In this document: positions 1 through 7,642 of the stretch, in pieces
Numbering within the stretch: the first letter of the stretch is position 1
Layout: each line of letters opens with the position of its first letter
Assembly: GCF_028863945.1 (NCBI RefSeq)
Contig: NZ_JARBEA010000023.1
Coordinates: 1 to 38,317 of the forward strand
Reading direction: 5' to 3'
DNA from: Jeotgalibaca caeni
GTDB lineage: Bacteria; Bacillota; Bacilli; Lactobacillales; Aerococcaceae
DNA: 38,317 bases
Position numbers and translations under genes: made by a program
The notes under the pieces: model-generated
What the model was told of the DNA's origin: nothing
Databases searched by the model: none
Seen by the model: the letters and a program-made list of their open reading frames with translations, nothing else

Positions 1-330
1 TACCACAAGCGTGGCACCATGGAGAATTATATCAAGGAAGCGAAGAACGGTTTCCATTTCGACAAGACGGATAGCTCCTGTTTTCTGGAAAACCATGGCC
101 GGATGATGGTAAGCCTCTTGGCTTACAACCTGGTCAACTTCATGAAAACAATCTGTTTACCGGCGAAAGAAGCGGCCTTCCAAGTAGACACCTTGCGCCT
201 GCGCCTCTTCAAAGTGGCTGGCAAGCTGGTCCGCAGCGGCCGAAAGTTTTTTTTGAAGACGAGCTCTTCCCATGTCTACCAAAACCTGTTCTACCACTTA
301 TTGGACAAAATCCAGCAACTCTGTTGGTAG
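1..330 (+). CDS. IS1380/IS4-superfamily transposase, C-terminal fragment
   Basis: The frame is open from base 1, so the fragment is 109 residues and begins with YHKRGTMENYIKEAK. This fits the Y-(2)-R-(3)-E-(6)-K signature of the IS4 superfamily exactly: Tyr1, Arg4, Glu8, Lys15. Glu8 would be the third acidic residue of the DDE catalytic triad. After it comes the helical tail typical of IS1380-type transposases (MMVSLLAYNLVNFM, then DTLRLRLFKVAGKLVRSGRK). The N-terminal two thirds, including both catalytic Asp residues, lie outside the window. An identical copy is present at the right end in inverted orientation. The ATG at 19 is only an internal Met. Confidence 0.85.
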   Translation, partial: YHKRGTMENYIKEAKNGFHFDKTDSSCFLENHGRMMVSLLAYNLVNFMKTICLPAKEAAFQVDTLRLRLFKVAGKLVRSGRKFFLKTSSSHVYQNLFYHLLDKIQQLCW

Positions 331-539
331 GGCCGAGAGCCAACTGAAATTTTAAAAAAATTAATGAATTCCAAGGGGATCGTGCGCCCAAAAACCGGAA
401 GTTTTTCGTACTGATTCTTGAACGCAAACAAAATTTGAAACAATGGTGCGATTCACATTCGGAATACAATGATAAAAAAGTATAAACCAACGGTTTTCCT
501 AAATTAATAAGGAAAATTTAGAAGTATGAATAATTCAGG
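1..539 (+). mobile_element. 3' end of an IS1380/IS4-superfamily insertion sequence (left copy, partial)
   Basis: The first ~540 bases are the reverse complement of the last ~540 bases of the window, and identity stops at 542/37776. The segment holds the C-terminal part of a transposase, about 200 noncoding bases, and a probable terminal end reading CCTGAATTATTCATA on the strand pointing into the element. The exact outer base is uncertain by about 3 nt, because both flanks happen to carry AAA next to CCTG. A short hairpin (TTTTCC / GGAAAA) sits near the tip. The element enters from outside the window, so its 5' part is not visible. Family assignment rests on the transposase tail and is good to superfamily level. 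Confidence 0.85.
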
Positions 540-1370
540 TTTATTGCTTTTTATTTTCCAACGCACCAACGCAATCTCTTCGCCGTTCAACTCAATGGCA
601 GTAATGATGGTTGGATAGACGCAACAACCGATATTAAAGTACGGCAGTTGGTTCTTTTTCGGATACTTAAAGCGATGCGTATGACCGCAAATGAGCATCA
701 TCTTGTTTTCTGCAATCCATTTTGAATAGTTTTTTTCAATCTTATGCCGCCGATTGATGTTCTTAACGGGACTGGATGGATTACGAATCCCGAAGGCATG
801 CAAGAAACGCCAGAAATACTTCAAGGAAAGCATAGTGAGGAACCAAAACTGGTCATTGGGCGCATCGCCTTGATGACCATGAACCGTTAAAATTTCTTGA
901 CCTGTGTGAGTATTTTTAAGCAATAATGCCTCAATCGGTTTAATGCCTTTCAAGTAATCAAAAAAAGTTTCCGTATATTCATCGTAGTTGGTGTAATAGT
1001 GCTTCTCTACATATTCTGGATTTTTCAGGTAAATGTTGTGGTTCCCAAACATGAGGATAAAGCGGTCGTCATCGTAGAACTTCTTGATGCTGTCGAAGAC
1101 TTCTGGGTGGGCATTTTTGACATGACGATAATCAGGATATTCCCATAGCTCATCGCCATCTCCTGCTTCTACATAGGTATAGCCATTTTTGTAGTAGTAG
1201 TCGATTGCATACTGAAAAATATTTCGATTACGAGTAAATTCATCTGCCAAACTTCCGTCGCCTCGATGATGATCACTAAAAAACACATATTTAGTCGTTT
1301 CATCGAAGTATTCAACGCGTGCATTCTCATAAGCTCCAGTCAACCTTTGTTTTGTAAACATACATTTCAC
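504..1370 (-). CDS. Calcineurin-like metallophosphoesterase with an IS-encoded C-terminus
   Basis: A 288-residue protein with the metal-binding motifs of the calcineurin-like phosphoesterase superfamily in order: FFSDHHRGDGS (residues ~31-41), EAGDGDELW (~68-76), FGNHNIYL (~107-114), VHGHQGD (~163-169) and ICGHTHR (~228-234). The substrate cannot be told from sequence; the family includes nucleotide, phospholipid-head and pyrophosphate hydrolases. The ATG at 1370 has a GAGGTG ribosome site 6 nt upstream. The last 11 residues (PELFILLNFPY) and the stop codon are read from the IS end, because the IS boundary lies near 539. The native C-terminus is therefore lost, though all catalytic motifs remain. 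Whether the protein is active is unknown. It is transcribed alone, convergent with the left transposase. Confidence 0.85.
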   Translation of the reverse strand: MKCMFTKQRLTGAYENARVEYFDETTKYVFFSDHHRGDGSLADEFTRNRNIFQYAIDYYYKNGYTYVEAGDGDELWEYPDYRHVKNAHPEVFDSIKKFYDDDRFILMFGNHNIYLKNPEYVEKHYYTNYDEYTETFFDYLKGIKPIEALLLKNTHTGQEILTVHGHQGDAPNDQFWFLTMLSLKYFWRFLHAFGIRNPSSPVKNINRRHKIEKNYSKWIAENKMMLICGHTHRFKYPKKNQLPYFNIGCCVYPTIITAIELNGEEIALVRWKIKSNKPELFILLNFPY

Positions 1371-1443
1371 CTCTGAATGACTTTTGTCTTACTACCAGTA
1401 TACTGTAAAGTACAAAAAAGAAAAAATAATCAGGGTTATACGC

Positions 1444-1473
1444 AAAAACCCGAGAACCAAGTCTCGGGTTTTT
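1444..1473 (-). terminator. Rho-independent terminator of ssrA
   Basis: A perfect CCCGAGA / TCTCGGG stem flanked by A5 and T5 makes it symmetrical. It lies 9 nt beyond the 3' end of the tmRNA on the minus strand. Confidence 0.9.
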
Positions 1474-1482
1474 GTAAAAATA

Positions 1483-1846
1483 TGGAGATGGCGGGAGTCG
1501 AACCCGCGTCCAAACATATCGGCACTTCCAAATCTACGCTCATAGTTAAACGATTTAGAATTCGCTTTGTGCTAGCCGTTTAACAGGCATCACACGCAGC
1601 TAACCTGATTGATCTCTTCTGATTCCTACAGGTGGAAGGTTTCAGCGTAGCCCACTATGAGTGAGACCCTTACTTGAGTACATGGGCGATACCAAGAGGA
1701 TCTTAGCTAGCTACTTTTACGCAGCGAAAGCTAAAGTATTATTGTTAGTTTTGTCAGTTATATTTAACTGGAACGTTTTTACGTAGCCGTAACCTACGAA
1801 GCGCATCAAAAGCTCGACCTATGCCTGTCGAATCCGTAACATCCCC
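1483..1846 (-). ncRNA. ssrA: tmRNA (transfer-messenger RNA)
   Basis: The 364-nt gene begins GGGGATGTTACGGATTCGAC and ends in the T-arm GGGTTCGACTCCC and the acceptor strand CATCTCC. GGGGAUG pairs over 7 bp with CAUCUCC (one G-U). CCA is not encoded. The messenger part reads DKTNNNTLAFAA followed by TAA (bases 1755-1717), preceded by the usual TAAATATAACT context. With SmpB, whose gene lies 3 kb away, tmRNA rescues stalled ribosomes and tags the nascent chain for proteolysis; ClpP is also encoded here. An Asp resume codon and an LAFAA end differ from the common Ala-start, ALAA-end tags of relatives. Confidence 0.95.
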
Positions 1847-1850
1847 TTTA

Positions 1851-1886
1851 TAAAAAATAAAGGGCACTCCTTCTACTGGAGCACCC
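1851..1886 (-). terminator. Terminator-like hairpin between the phosphatase gene and ssrA
   Basis: On the minus strand GGGTGCTCC (1886-1878) pairs with GGAGTGCCC (1870-1862) over 9 bp with two G-U pairs. A TTTATTTTTTAT tract follows. It is positioned to end the fbp-phosphatase transcript. It also lies between the consensus promoter at 1890-1917 and the tmRNA 5' end. Confidence 0.7.
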
Positions 1887-1889
1887 TTA

Positions 1890-1917
1890 ATTATACAGGA
1901 TTCTTACTTTTTGTCAA
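1890..1917 (-). promoter_or_regulatory. Consensus sigma-A promoter, probably for ssrA
   Basis: Perfect TTGACA (1917-1912), a 16-bp spacer and perfect TATAAT (1895-1890) on the minus strand. It overlaps the final codons and stop of the histidine phosphatase gene. The predicted start (~1884-1886) coincides with the 5' arm of the terminator-like hairpin, about 40 nt before the mature tmRNA end. Confidence 0.75.
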
Positions 1918-2686
1918 TTGACTCGCTCGTAACGAGCGGCAGCTCATCGTCTTCATCTTTGTCGAGCGGCATAATTTTGTGTGTTGCCGGTTCTGTTTCT
2001 TTGTTGTACGTATTGTCCGGCGCAAAGTGTTCAATGCTGTTGAATTTCTCAAGATGGTAGAATCCTTCGTGATAGCTGACAACCGAAATACTGGCATTAT
2101 CCAAGTGACGGTCAATCTCGAAATCCGGTATTAAAGCATGGATCATATTTCGAATGGTCATCCCATGAGATACGACCAATATATTCCTGCCGGTCTCCCG
2201 GTGTTCGTCAATTAATTTAATTAATCCTCTTTCTACTCGAAGCCAGAAGGTCAAGTAATCCTCTGCCTCATGGTAAGGATCCATCTTGCGCATCCCGTTT
2301 AGTTCTTGGATAACAGAGCGGTGATCTGAATAATCGATTCCATCCTCGTAGCCTAAGAATTTCCATAGTTTAGCCCATGTTTCGGGTGCATCCAGACCTT
2401 CAAATGAACCAAAGAAAATCTCACGAAACTCTGGCATGGCTACTACTTTTGGCTTTTCAACCATTTCATTCTCTTTGAGAATAATTTGTGCAGTTTCAAA
2501 TGTACGTCTTAAATCGCTACAGTAAACAGCGTCAAATTTCACATCAGAAAGACCAGCACCACTTCTTGCCACATCGCGTTTCCCGCGGTTCGTTAACGGT
2601 GCATCCGACCAACCTTGCATCCGGTTATATTGATTTAAATAGGTTTCACCGTGACGCATAAAATAAAATGTAACACCTTTTGACAT
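1904..2686 (-). CDS. Histidine phosphatase (phosphoglycerate mutase-like) family protein
   Basis: A 260-residue branch-1 histidine phosphatase. The phospho-acceptor motif is RHGETYLNQYNRMQGWSD (residues ~11-28, acceptor His12), and the second catalytic His lies in VVSHGMTIRN. The first half keeps the PLTNRGKRDVARSGAGL and YCSDLRRTFETAQ blocks typical of PGM-like broad-specificity phosphatases. The C-terminus is an acidic, probably unstructured tail (KDEDDELP). It is not the glycolytic mutase, because a full GpmI is encoded elsewhere in the window; the substrate is unknown. It starts 17 nt after the fbp stop with an AGGTG ribosome site, so the two genes probably share a transcript. Confidence 0.88.
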   Translation of the reverse strand: MSKGVTFYFMRHGETYLNQYNRMQGWSDAPLTNRGKRDVARSGAGLSDVKFDAVYCSDLRRTFETAQIILKENEMVEKPKVVAMPEFREIFFGSFEGLDAPETWAKLWKFLGYEDGIDYSDHRSVIQELNGMRKMDPYHEAEDYLTFWLRVERGLIKLIDEHRETGRNILVVSHGMTIRNMIHALIPDFEIDRHLDNASISVVSYHEGFYHLEKFNSIEHFAPDNTYNKETEPATHKIMPLDKDEDDELPLVTSESIDKK

Positions 2687-2703
2687 GATTCACCTAACCT
2701 ATC

Positions 2704-4689
2704 TTATTTTTTCGTTACTCGCTCTACAATCTCACCTTCTTGGTAAGCCTTTAGAAGTTGTTGTAGATCTTGAACTTGTTGCATCAAACGTACGCCAACA
2801 TCTGTTTCACGTACGGTTTTTCGTTTTAATTCCTTATCAACTATCCGGCGAGTGGAGACAATATCCTTCTCATTGATAATCGCATCTTTTACAGAAGTAA
2901 AAGGTTGATGGGAAACGAGCTGCATCCCAAATGAATTATACAACAACGTATACCCTGCAAGTCCAGTCGTAGGCTGGTATGCTTTAGAAAATCCACCATC
3001 AATGACAATTAGTTTGCCATTTGCCTTTAATGGGTTCTCGCCACGTTTTTCTTTTACAGGAGTATGGCCATTAATAATATGCCCTTTTTGAGGATCCAAG
3101 CCAAACTCTTCTAAAATTTTACAACAAACGTCCAGATTATCGCGTTCTTCGTAATAAATGTTTTTATTTTCAATATGTGTTTCTTTATTTTCAATATAAA
3201 GGCGCTCGAACGTTGTCATTTTATCTTTTCCAAACAGAGAAGAGGCTTTCCCTTCCCATTGGTACCAAATATAATCGAGATAACGTTCGTTTTCTTTTGG
3301 ACGTTTGCGGTTCAGATACCCTTTCCGCAACACATCCTCGTATTTATCCAGTAAAGCTTTCCCCGAGTACTGCTTGTCATTAATCGTCATGGACATAAAA
3401 CTTCCGTCTTCATTTAATGGCACACAGCCGTGGAACAAGAGGTTGTCGTTGTAAGTGAGGTACAAGCTGCCTTTACTGAACAGGAACTGGATATGCTTAT
3501 GCAGTCGTTCGGAGTTCAGAAAACCTTCCATTAACCGCTGCACAACGATTTCTTCCTCTTCCGTTAACTTGAACGGGTCTTTTGGGTCAACCGTTGGGAA
3601 GTAGTTGCAACGAACCGGATAATCGATCCCATCCACTTCTACCGTTCCTGCTTCAAAGTCAATCTTTGAAAGTAATTGACGATTTTCCATTTCGAATTCA
3701 GGGTGGCGCTTGATAATTTCTCCTTCCAACTTGAATTGAATCACCGAAATAGCTTGATTCATTTTAGCAATTTGGCGGATTTCTTCTGGGTAAATCTTCT
3801 CTTCCCCATTTGGATCAATCTTAGGTAGGAATGGCTCATAGTTGTCTTCTGGATAATTCATCTCTGAAAAGAGCATCAACGGACGTAGTGAAATTCCGTA
3901 CGCGTCTTCGATAATTTCTAAATTATCGTATCGGGCACAGATCCGGATTACGTTAGCCATACAGGCGGCTGAACCGCTCGCAGCTCCCATCCATAATACG
4001 TCATGATTTCCCCACTGGATGTTTAGTTCTTGATCATTCATTAATGTGTCGATAATCTTGTCTGGGTACGGGCCACGGTCGTAAATATCTCCAACAACGT
4101 GTAAATGATCGACAACTAAGCGCTGGATCAAGTATGCGAAAGCTGTAATCAATTCTTTTCCTCGTTTTAAGGAAATAACGGTACCGATGATTTTGTCGTA
4201 GTAATCTTCTTTGTTCGTCATGATACTGTCTTTGAAGAGCAATTCTTCCAAAATATACGCATAATCAGGCGGCAATGCTTTCCGCACTTTAGAGCGTGTG
4301 TACTTGGAACAGACGAACGCACAAAGTTCCGTAATCCGCGTAGTTGTGAGGGTGAAAAACTCCTCAATTTCTTCTTCACTCTCTAATTCTGCAAGAATGA
4401 AATCAATCTTCTCTTCTGGATAATAAACGATAACGGCAAGCTGATTCATCTCTCTCGTACTAAGACGACCTTGGAAAATCTCTCGAATCTTTTCTTTGAT
4501 ATTTCCTGATCCGTTCCTCAAAACGTGTTGCACTGCATCATACTCTCCGTGTAAGTCGCTAATAAAATGCTCCGTAGCTTTCGGTAGATTCATGATTGCT
4601 TCCAAATTGATGATCTCCGTTACGGTGTCTGCCATCGTTGGATACTGTTTAGCCAACAGGCGCAAATATTTATCTCTTCCTACGACCAT
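2704..4689 (-). CDS. fbp: Fructose-1,6-bisphosphatase, class III
   Basis: A 661-residue protein, close to the ~670 of the Bacillus-type class III enzyme, which hydrolyses fructose 1,6-bisphosphate to fructose 6-phosphate in gluconeogenesis. Metallophosphatase motifs are visible: FISDLHGEYDAVQH (Asp45, His47), VGDIYDRGPYPD (~197-208), IQWGNHDVLWMGAASGS (~224-240) and the distal NGHTPVKEKRGENP. The ATG at 4689 has a near-perfect GGAGGTGAT ribosome site. The gene precedes the histidine phosphatase and lies between smpB and ssrA, which are neighbours in Bacillus. A TATAAT at 4719-4714 may be its -10 element, but no good -35 is seen, so the promoter is uncertain. Confidence 0.95.
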   Translation of the reverse strand: MVVGRDKYLRLLAKQYPTMADTVTEIINLEAIMNLPKATEHFISDLHGEYDAVQHVLRNGSGNIKEKIREIFQGRLSTREMNQLAVIVYYPEEKIDFILAELESEEEIEEFFTLTTTRITELCAFVCSKYTRSKVRKALPPDYAYILEELLFKDSIMTNKEDYYDKIIGTVISLKRGKELITAFAYLIQRLVVDHLHVVGDIYDRGPYPDKIIDTLMNDQELNIQWGNHDVLWMGAASGSAACMANVIRICARYDNLEIIEDAYGISLRPLMLFSEMNYPEDNYEPFLPKIDPNGEEKIYPEEIRQIAKMNQAISVIQFKLEGEIIKRHPEFEMENRQLLSKIDFEAGTVEVDGIDYPVRCNYFPTVDPKDPFKLTEEEEIVVQRLMEGFLNSERLHKHIQFLFSKGSLYLTYNDNLLFHGCVPLNEDGSFMSMTINDKQYSGKALLDKYEDVLRKGYLNRKRPKENERYLDYIWYQWEGKASSLFGKDKMTTFERLYIENKETHIENKNIYYEERDNLDVCCKILEEFGLDPQKGHIINGHTPVKEKRGENPLKANGKLIVIDGGFSKAYQPTTGLAGYTLLYNSFGMQLVSHQPFTSVKDAIINEKDIVSTRRIVDKELKRKTVRETDVGVRLMQQVQDLQQLLKAYQEGEIVERVTKK

Positions 4690-4821
4690 GAGATCACCTC
4701 CGTTTATTTTTTCATTATATCGTTATATTTACTAATTCTATAACTACCTATATCATATCTTTTATTTCACAAAAAGAACAGAGTAAATCAAGGAATAAAA
4801 CGTAATCATCGTAAACATATT

Positions 4822-4866
4822 GAATGCGACAAAACACTATTTTGTATACAGTGTTTTGTCGCATTC
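4822..4866. other. 17-bp perfect inverted repeat after smpB
   Basis: GAATGCGACAAAACACT and its exact reverse complement are separated by 11 bases. It begins 4 nt past the smpB stop. The T-run (T6) follows the hairpin only on the plus strand; on the minus strand, the direction of smpB, the hairpin is followed by CAATATG. It is therefore not a textbook smpB terminator. It could still end or stabilise the smpB message, or be a small repeat element. Confidence 0.6.
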
Positions 4867-4870
4867 TTTT

Positions 4871-5329
4871 TTATCGTTCTTTTAACGCTCGGTCTACTTC
4901 TCGCTTGATGTCTTTTTGCTTCAAAGCTTCTCGTTTATCGTATTTCTTCTTCCCTTTGGCGACACCAATGAGTACCTTAGCAAATCCATCCTTCAAATAG
5001 ACTTTCAGTGGGATTAAGGTAACACCCTCACTTTTTACTTGTCCAACCAAGGTCATGATTTGCTTCTTGTGCATCAACAGCTTCCGCGTGCGCAAGGGAT
5101 CATGGTTAAAGATATTCCCTTGCTCAAAGGGGCTGATATGAACGTTCTGCAATAAAGCTTCTCCATTTCGGATTGATACATAGCCGTCACGTAAATTGAT
5201 TTTTCCAGCCCGGATTGACTTTATCTCCGTCCCTTGCAAGACCATTCCAGCTTCAATCGTTTCTAAAATCGTGTAGTCATGACTTGCCTGACGATTCTGG
5301 GCTAGAACTTTTCCTTCTCCTTTTGGCAT
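4871..5329 (-). CDS. smpB: SsrA-binding protein SmpB
   Basis: A 152-residue protein of normal family length that binds the tRNA-like domain of tmRNA and delivers it to stalled ribosomes. The N-terminal block ([21 protein letters not shown], then [18 protein letters not shown]) and HISPFEQGN are diagnostic. The lysine-rich tail ([27 protein letters not shown]) is the part that folds into the ribosome mRNA channel. The ATG at 5329 has a GAGGGG ribosome site 7 nt upstream. It follows rnr by 18 nt as the last gene of secG-est-rnr-smpB. Confidence 0.97.
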   Translation of the reverse strand: MPKGEGKVLAQNRQASHDYTILETIEAGMVLQGTEIKSIRAGKINLRDGYVSIRNGEALLQNVHISPFEQGNIFNHDPLRTRKLLMHKKQIMTLVGQVKSEGVTLIPLKVYLKDGFAKVLIGVAKGKKKYDKREALKQKDIKREVDRALKER

Positions 5330-5347
5330 AAGCGTCCCCTCAATTTC

Positions 5348-7642
5348 TTATCTACGTTTCTTTTTCATCGGTTTACGTTTTTTGCCGGTTTTCTTTTGAT
5401 CCCTTTCCGGCTTATTCGTTTTCTTGTTTTTCTTTTTAGTTGAGACGCGCATCTCTTCGTCATAGACCGTCCATTCTTGGTCTTCAACAATCGCAAAGTC
5501 AATTTCTCTTGAATCGATGTCTGCACGTGTTACTTCAATTTTCACCCGTTGCCCGATGCGGTATACAATTCCCGTTCGTTCTCCTAAAAGAACCATGTGA
5601 CTTTCGATAAAGTTAAAGTAGTCTTGCTTCATATTAGAAATATGTACCAAGCCTTCTACCGTATTTGGTAACTCAACGAAAATCCCAAATTTTGTAACAG
5701 AGCTGATTACACCCTCAAATTGCATTCCGACTTTATCGACCATGAATTCTGTTTTCTTCAATGATTCTGTTTCGCGTTCTGCATCAACGGATCGGCGCTC
5801 TGTAACAGAACTTTGAATCGCGATGTCTGGTAATTTCCCAGCCCATTTTTCTTTGGTCGCAGTCATGTCTTCTGTATTCCCATATTCTCGAATGAGACGA
5901 TGGACAATCAAGTCCGGATAGCGACGAATCGGTGAAGTGAAATGAGTATAATCTTTCGTAGCTAAACCATAGTGACCTACTGGCTCGGAATCGTATTTCG
6001 CCTGCTTCATGCTCCGCAAGAGCACTGTTGAAACAACTGCATTATACGCTTCCCCTTCTGTATGCTGCAGAATTTGTTGTAACTGTTTTGGCTTGATGTT
6101 CTCATTCGAACCACGCACCATGATTCCAAAAGTCGTCACAAATTCCATAAAACGAAGCATTTTCGCTGGATCCGGCTGCTCATGAATACGATACATGAAT
6201 GACAGATTACGTTTTGTAAAGTGCGCCGCAATCGTTTCATTCGCGGAGAGCATGAATGATTCAATCAAACGTTCTCCAACGCCGCGTTGAACCACATAAA
6301 TATCGAGTGGATGACCTTCTTCGTCTACGACAATTTTTGATTCATTTGTATCAAAGTCGATGGAGCCGCGAGATTTCCGTTTCTTCTCCAGAATCTTATG
6401 CAGCTTCTTCATTCCTTCAAGCATGTCGATGAAGTCTACATACTGCTCACGTGTTTCACGTTTGCGTTCATCTAAAATCTCGTTTACTGCGGTATAAGTG
6501 AATCGCTGATTCGAAATAATTACACTTGGGAAAATGTCATAATCTACGACTTTCCCAGTGCCATCAATTTCCATTTGGCAAGACATGGCAAGACGCTCTT
6601 CATTTGGTAACAAAGAACATACCCCATTGGATAGCTTCTGAGGCAGCATTGGCACCACACGGTCTGTTAAATACACACTGGTACCACGTTCATATGCTTC
6701 TCGGTCAATCGGAGATTGTTCGGTTACATAATAAGACACATCAGCAATATGGACTCCTAACAGGTAGTTGCCATTTTCCAGTTGCTTAAAGGAAATGGCA
6801 TCGTCCAAGTCCTTCGCATCTGCTCCATCGATTGTAATAATCTTCTCGTCCCGTAAGTCTCTACGTTTAGCAATTTCTTCAGCTGGTATCTCAAAAGAAA
6901 CTTTTTCTGCTTGTTCCATCGCATCTGCTGGAAACTCCGTTGGAATCCCAAATTTATACAGGATAGACAAAATATCCACTCCAGGTGCATTTTTATGACC
7001 TACTTCTTGTGTGACAAAACCGGTCATTGCAACTGGATTTTCAGCGGTCGGATATTCTTTCACTTCGACCACACAAATACTGCCTTCAACTGGTTGCACA
7101 CCTTCTGGCAAGATGTATACGACTATATTTTTAATTTTGTTTTCTTGAGGGACAACGTAACCTAAGTAACCCGTTTCCTCTCTTCTCTTTGAATCATAAG
7201 GGAAGAATTCACCAACAATGCGCCCCGTTTTCCGCTCCAAAATGGCTACTACTTTTCCTTCAGGCCCTTTATTGTTCCACGGCTCTGGTTTACTAGTAAC
7301 CGTAACTTCTACCGTGTCTCCTTCCATTGCACTCCCTGTATGCTCTCGGGAAATGTAAACATCATCTTCATTCGGATCATATTGCACAAAACCAAATCCA
7401 CGATCGTTGGCACGGAATGTACCCGTTAACGTAGAACGGTTCCCCTTGATACGAAATTTACCGTCTTTCCCTAGAACAATCTGATCCTCTTCTTCTGCTT
7501 GTGCGATTGCTTTTACGAGTTGCTTGAAATCAGCAGCTGTATCATAGCCTAAAGCGACACTAAGCTGTTTGACTGTATAACCGCTTGGATTATCATTCAA
7601 GTAACGTTTTATTTGTTCTTGGATGTTCTGTGTGGTCGTCAT
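5348..7642 (-). CDS. rnr: Ribonuclease R
   Basis: A 764-residue 3'-5' exoribonuclease that degrades structured RNA and, in trans-translation, the faulty mRNA. An N-terminal winged-helix region is followed by a cold-shock domain (GTFRANDRGFGFVQYD), the RNB catalytic domain with acidic cluster IDGADAKDLDDAISF and HYGLATKDYTHFTSPIRRYPD, and an S1 domain (GVISSVTKFGIFVEL..VEGLVHISNM). It ends in a very basic Lys/Arg tail. A longer frame reaches a TTG at 7660. The ATG at 7642 is preferred because it overlaps the esterase stop as ATGA and has AAGGG upstream. It is cotranscribed with secG, est and smpB. Confidence 0.96.
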   Translation of the reverse strand: MTTTQNIQEQIKRYLNDNPSGYTVKQLSVALGYDTAADFKQLVKAIAQAEEEDQIVLGKDGKFRIKGNRSTLTGTFRANDRGFGFVQYDPNEDDVYISREHTGSAMEGDTVEVTVTSKPEPWNNKGPEGKVVAILERKTGRIVGEFFPYDSKRREETGYLGYVVPQENKIKNIVVYILPEGVQPVEGSICVVEVKEYPTAENPVAMTGFVTQEVGHKNAPGVDILSILYKFGIPTEFPADAMEQAEKVSFEIPAEEIAKRRDLRDEKIITIDGADAKDLDDAISFKQLENGNYLLGVHIADVSYYVTEQSPIDREAYERGTSVYLTDRVVPMLPQKLSNGVCSLLPNEERLAMSCQMEIDGTGKVVDYDIFPSVIISNQRFTYTAVNEILDERKRETREQYVDFIDMLEGMKKLHKILEKKRKSRGSIDFDTNESKIVVDEEGHPLDIYVVQRGVGERLIESFMLSANETIAAHFTKRNLSFMYRIHEQPDPAKMLRFMEFVTTFGIMVRGSNENIKPKQLQQILQHTEGEAYNAVVSTVLLRSMKQAKYDSEPVGHYGLATKDYTHFTSPIRRYPDLIVHRLIREYGNTEDMTATKEKWAGKLPDIAIQSSVTERRSVDAERETESLKKTEFMVDKVGMQFEGVISSVTKFGIFVELPNTVEGLVHISNMKQDYFNFIESHMVLLGERTGIVYRIGQRVKIEVTRADIDSREIDFAIVEDQEWTVYDEEMRVSTKKKNKKTNKPERDQKKTGKKRKPMKKKRR

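Noticed and set aside
209-490. 93-codon frame antisense to the IS end (also 37828-38109 on plus)
   Set aside because: It overlaps the transposase C-terminus on the opposite strand, has no ribosome site and resembles no protein; it is repeated only because the IS is repeated.
1904-2686. Cofactor-dependent glycolytic phosphoglycerate mutase (GpmA)
   Set aside because: The RHG motif is shared by the whole histidine phosphatase family; GpmA-specific blocks are missing and GpmI is encoded at 11226-12755.
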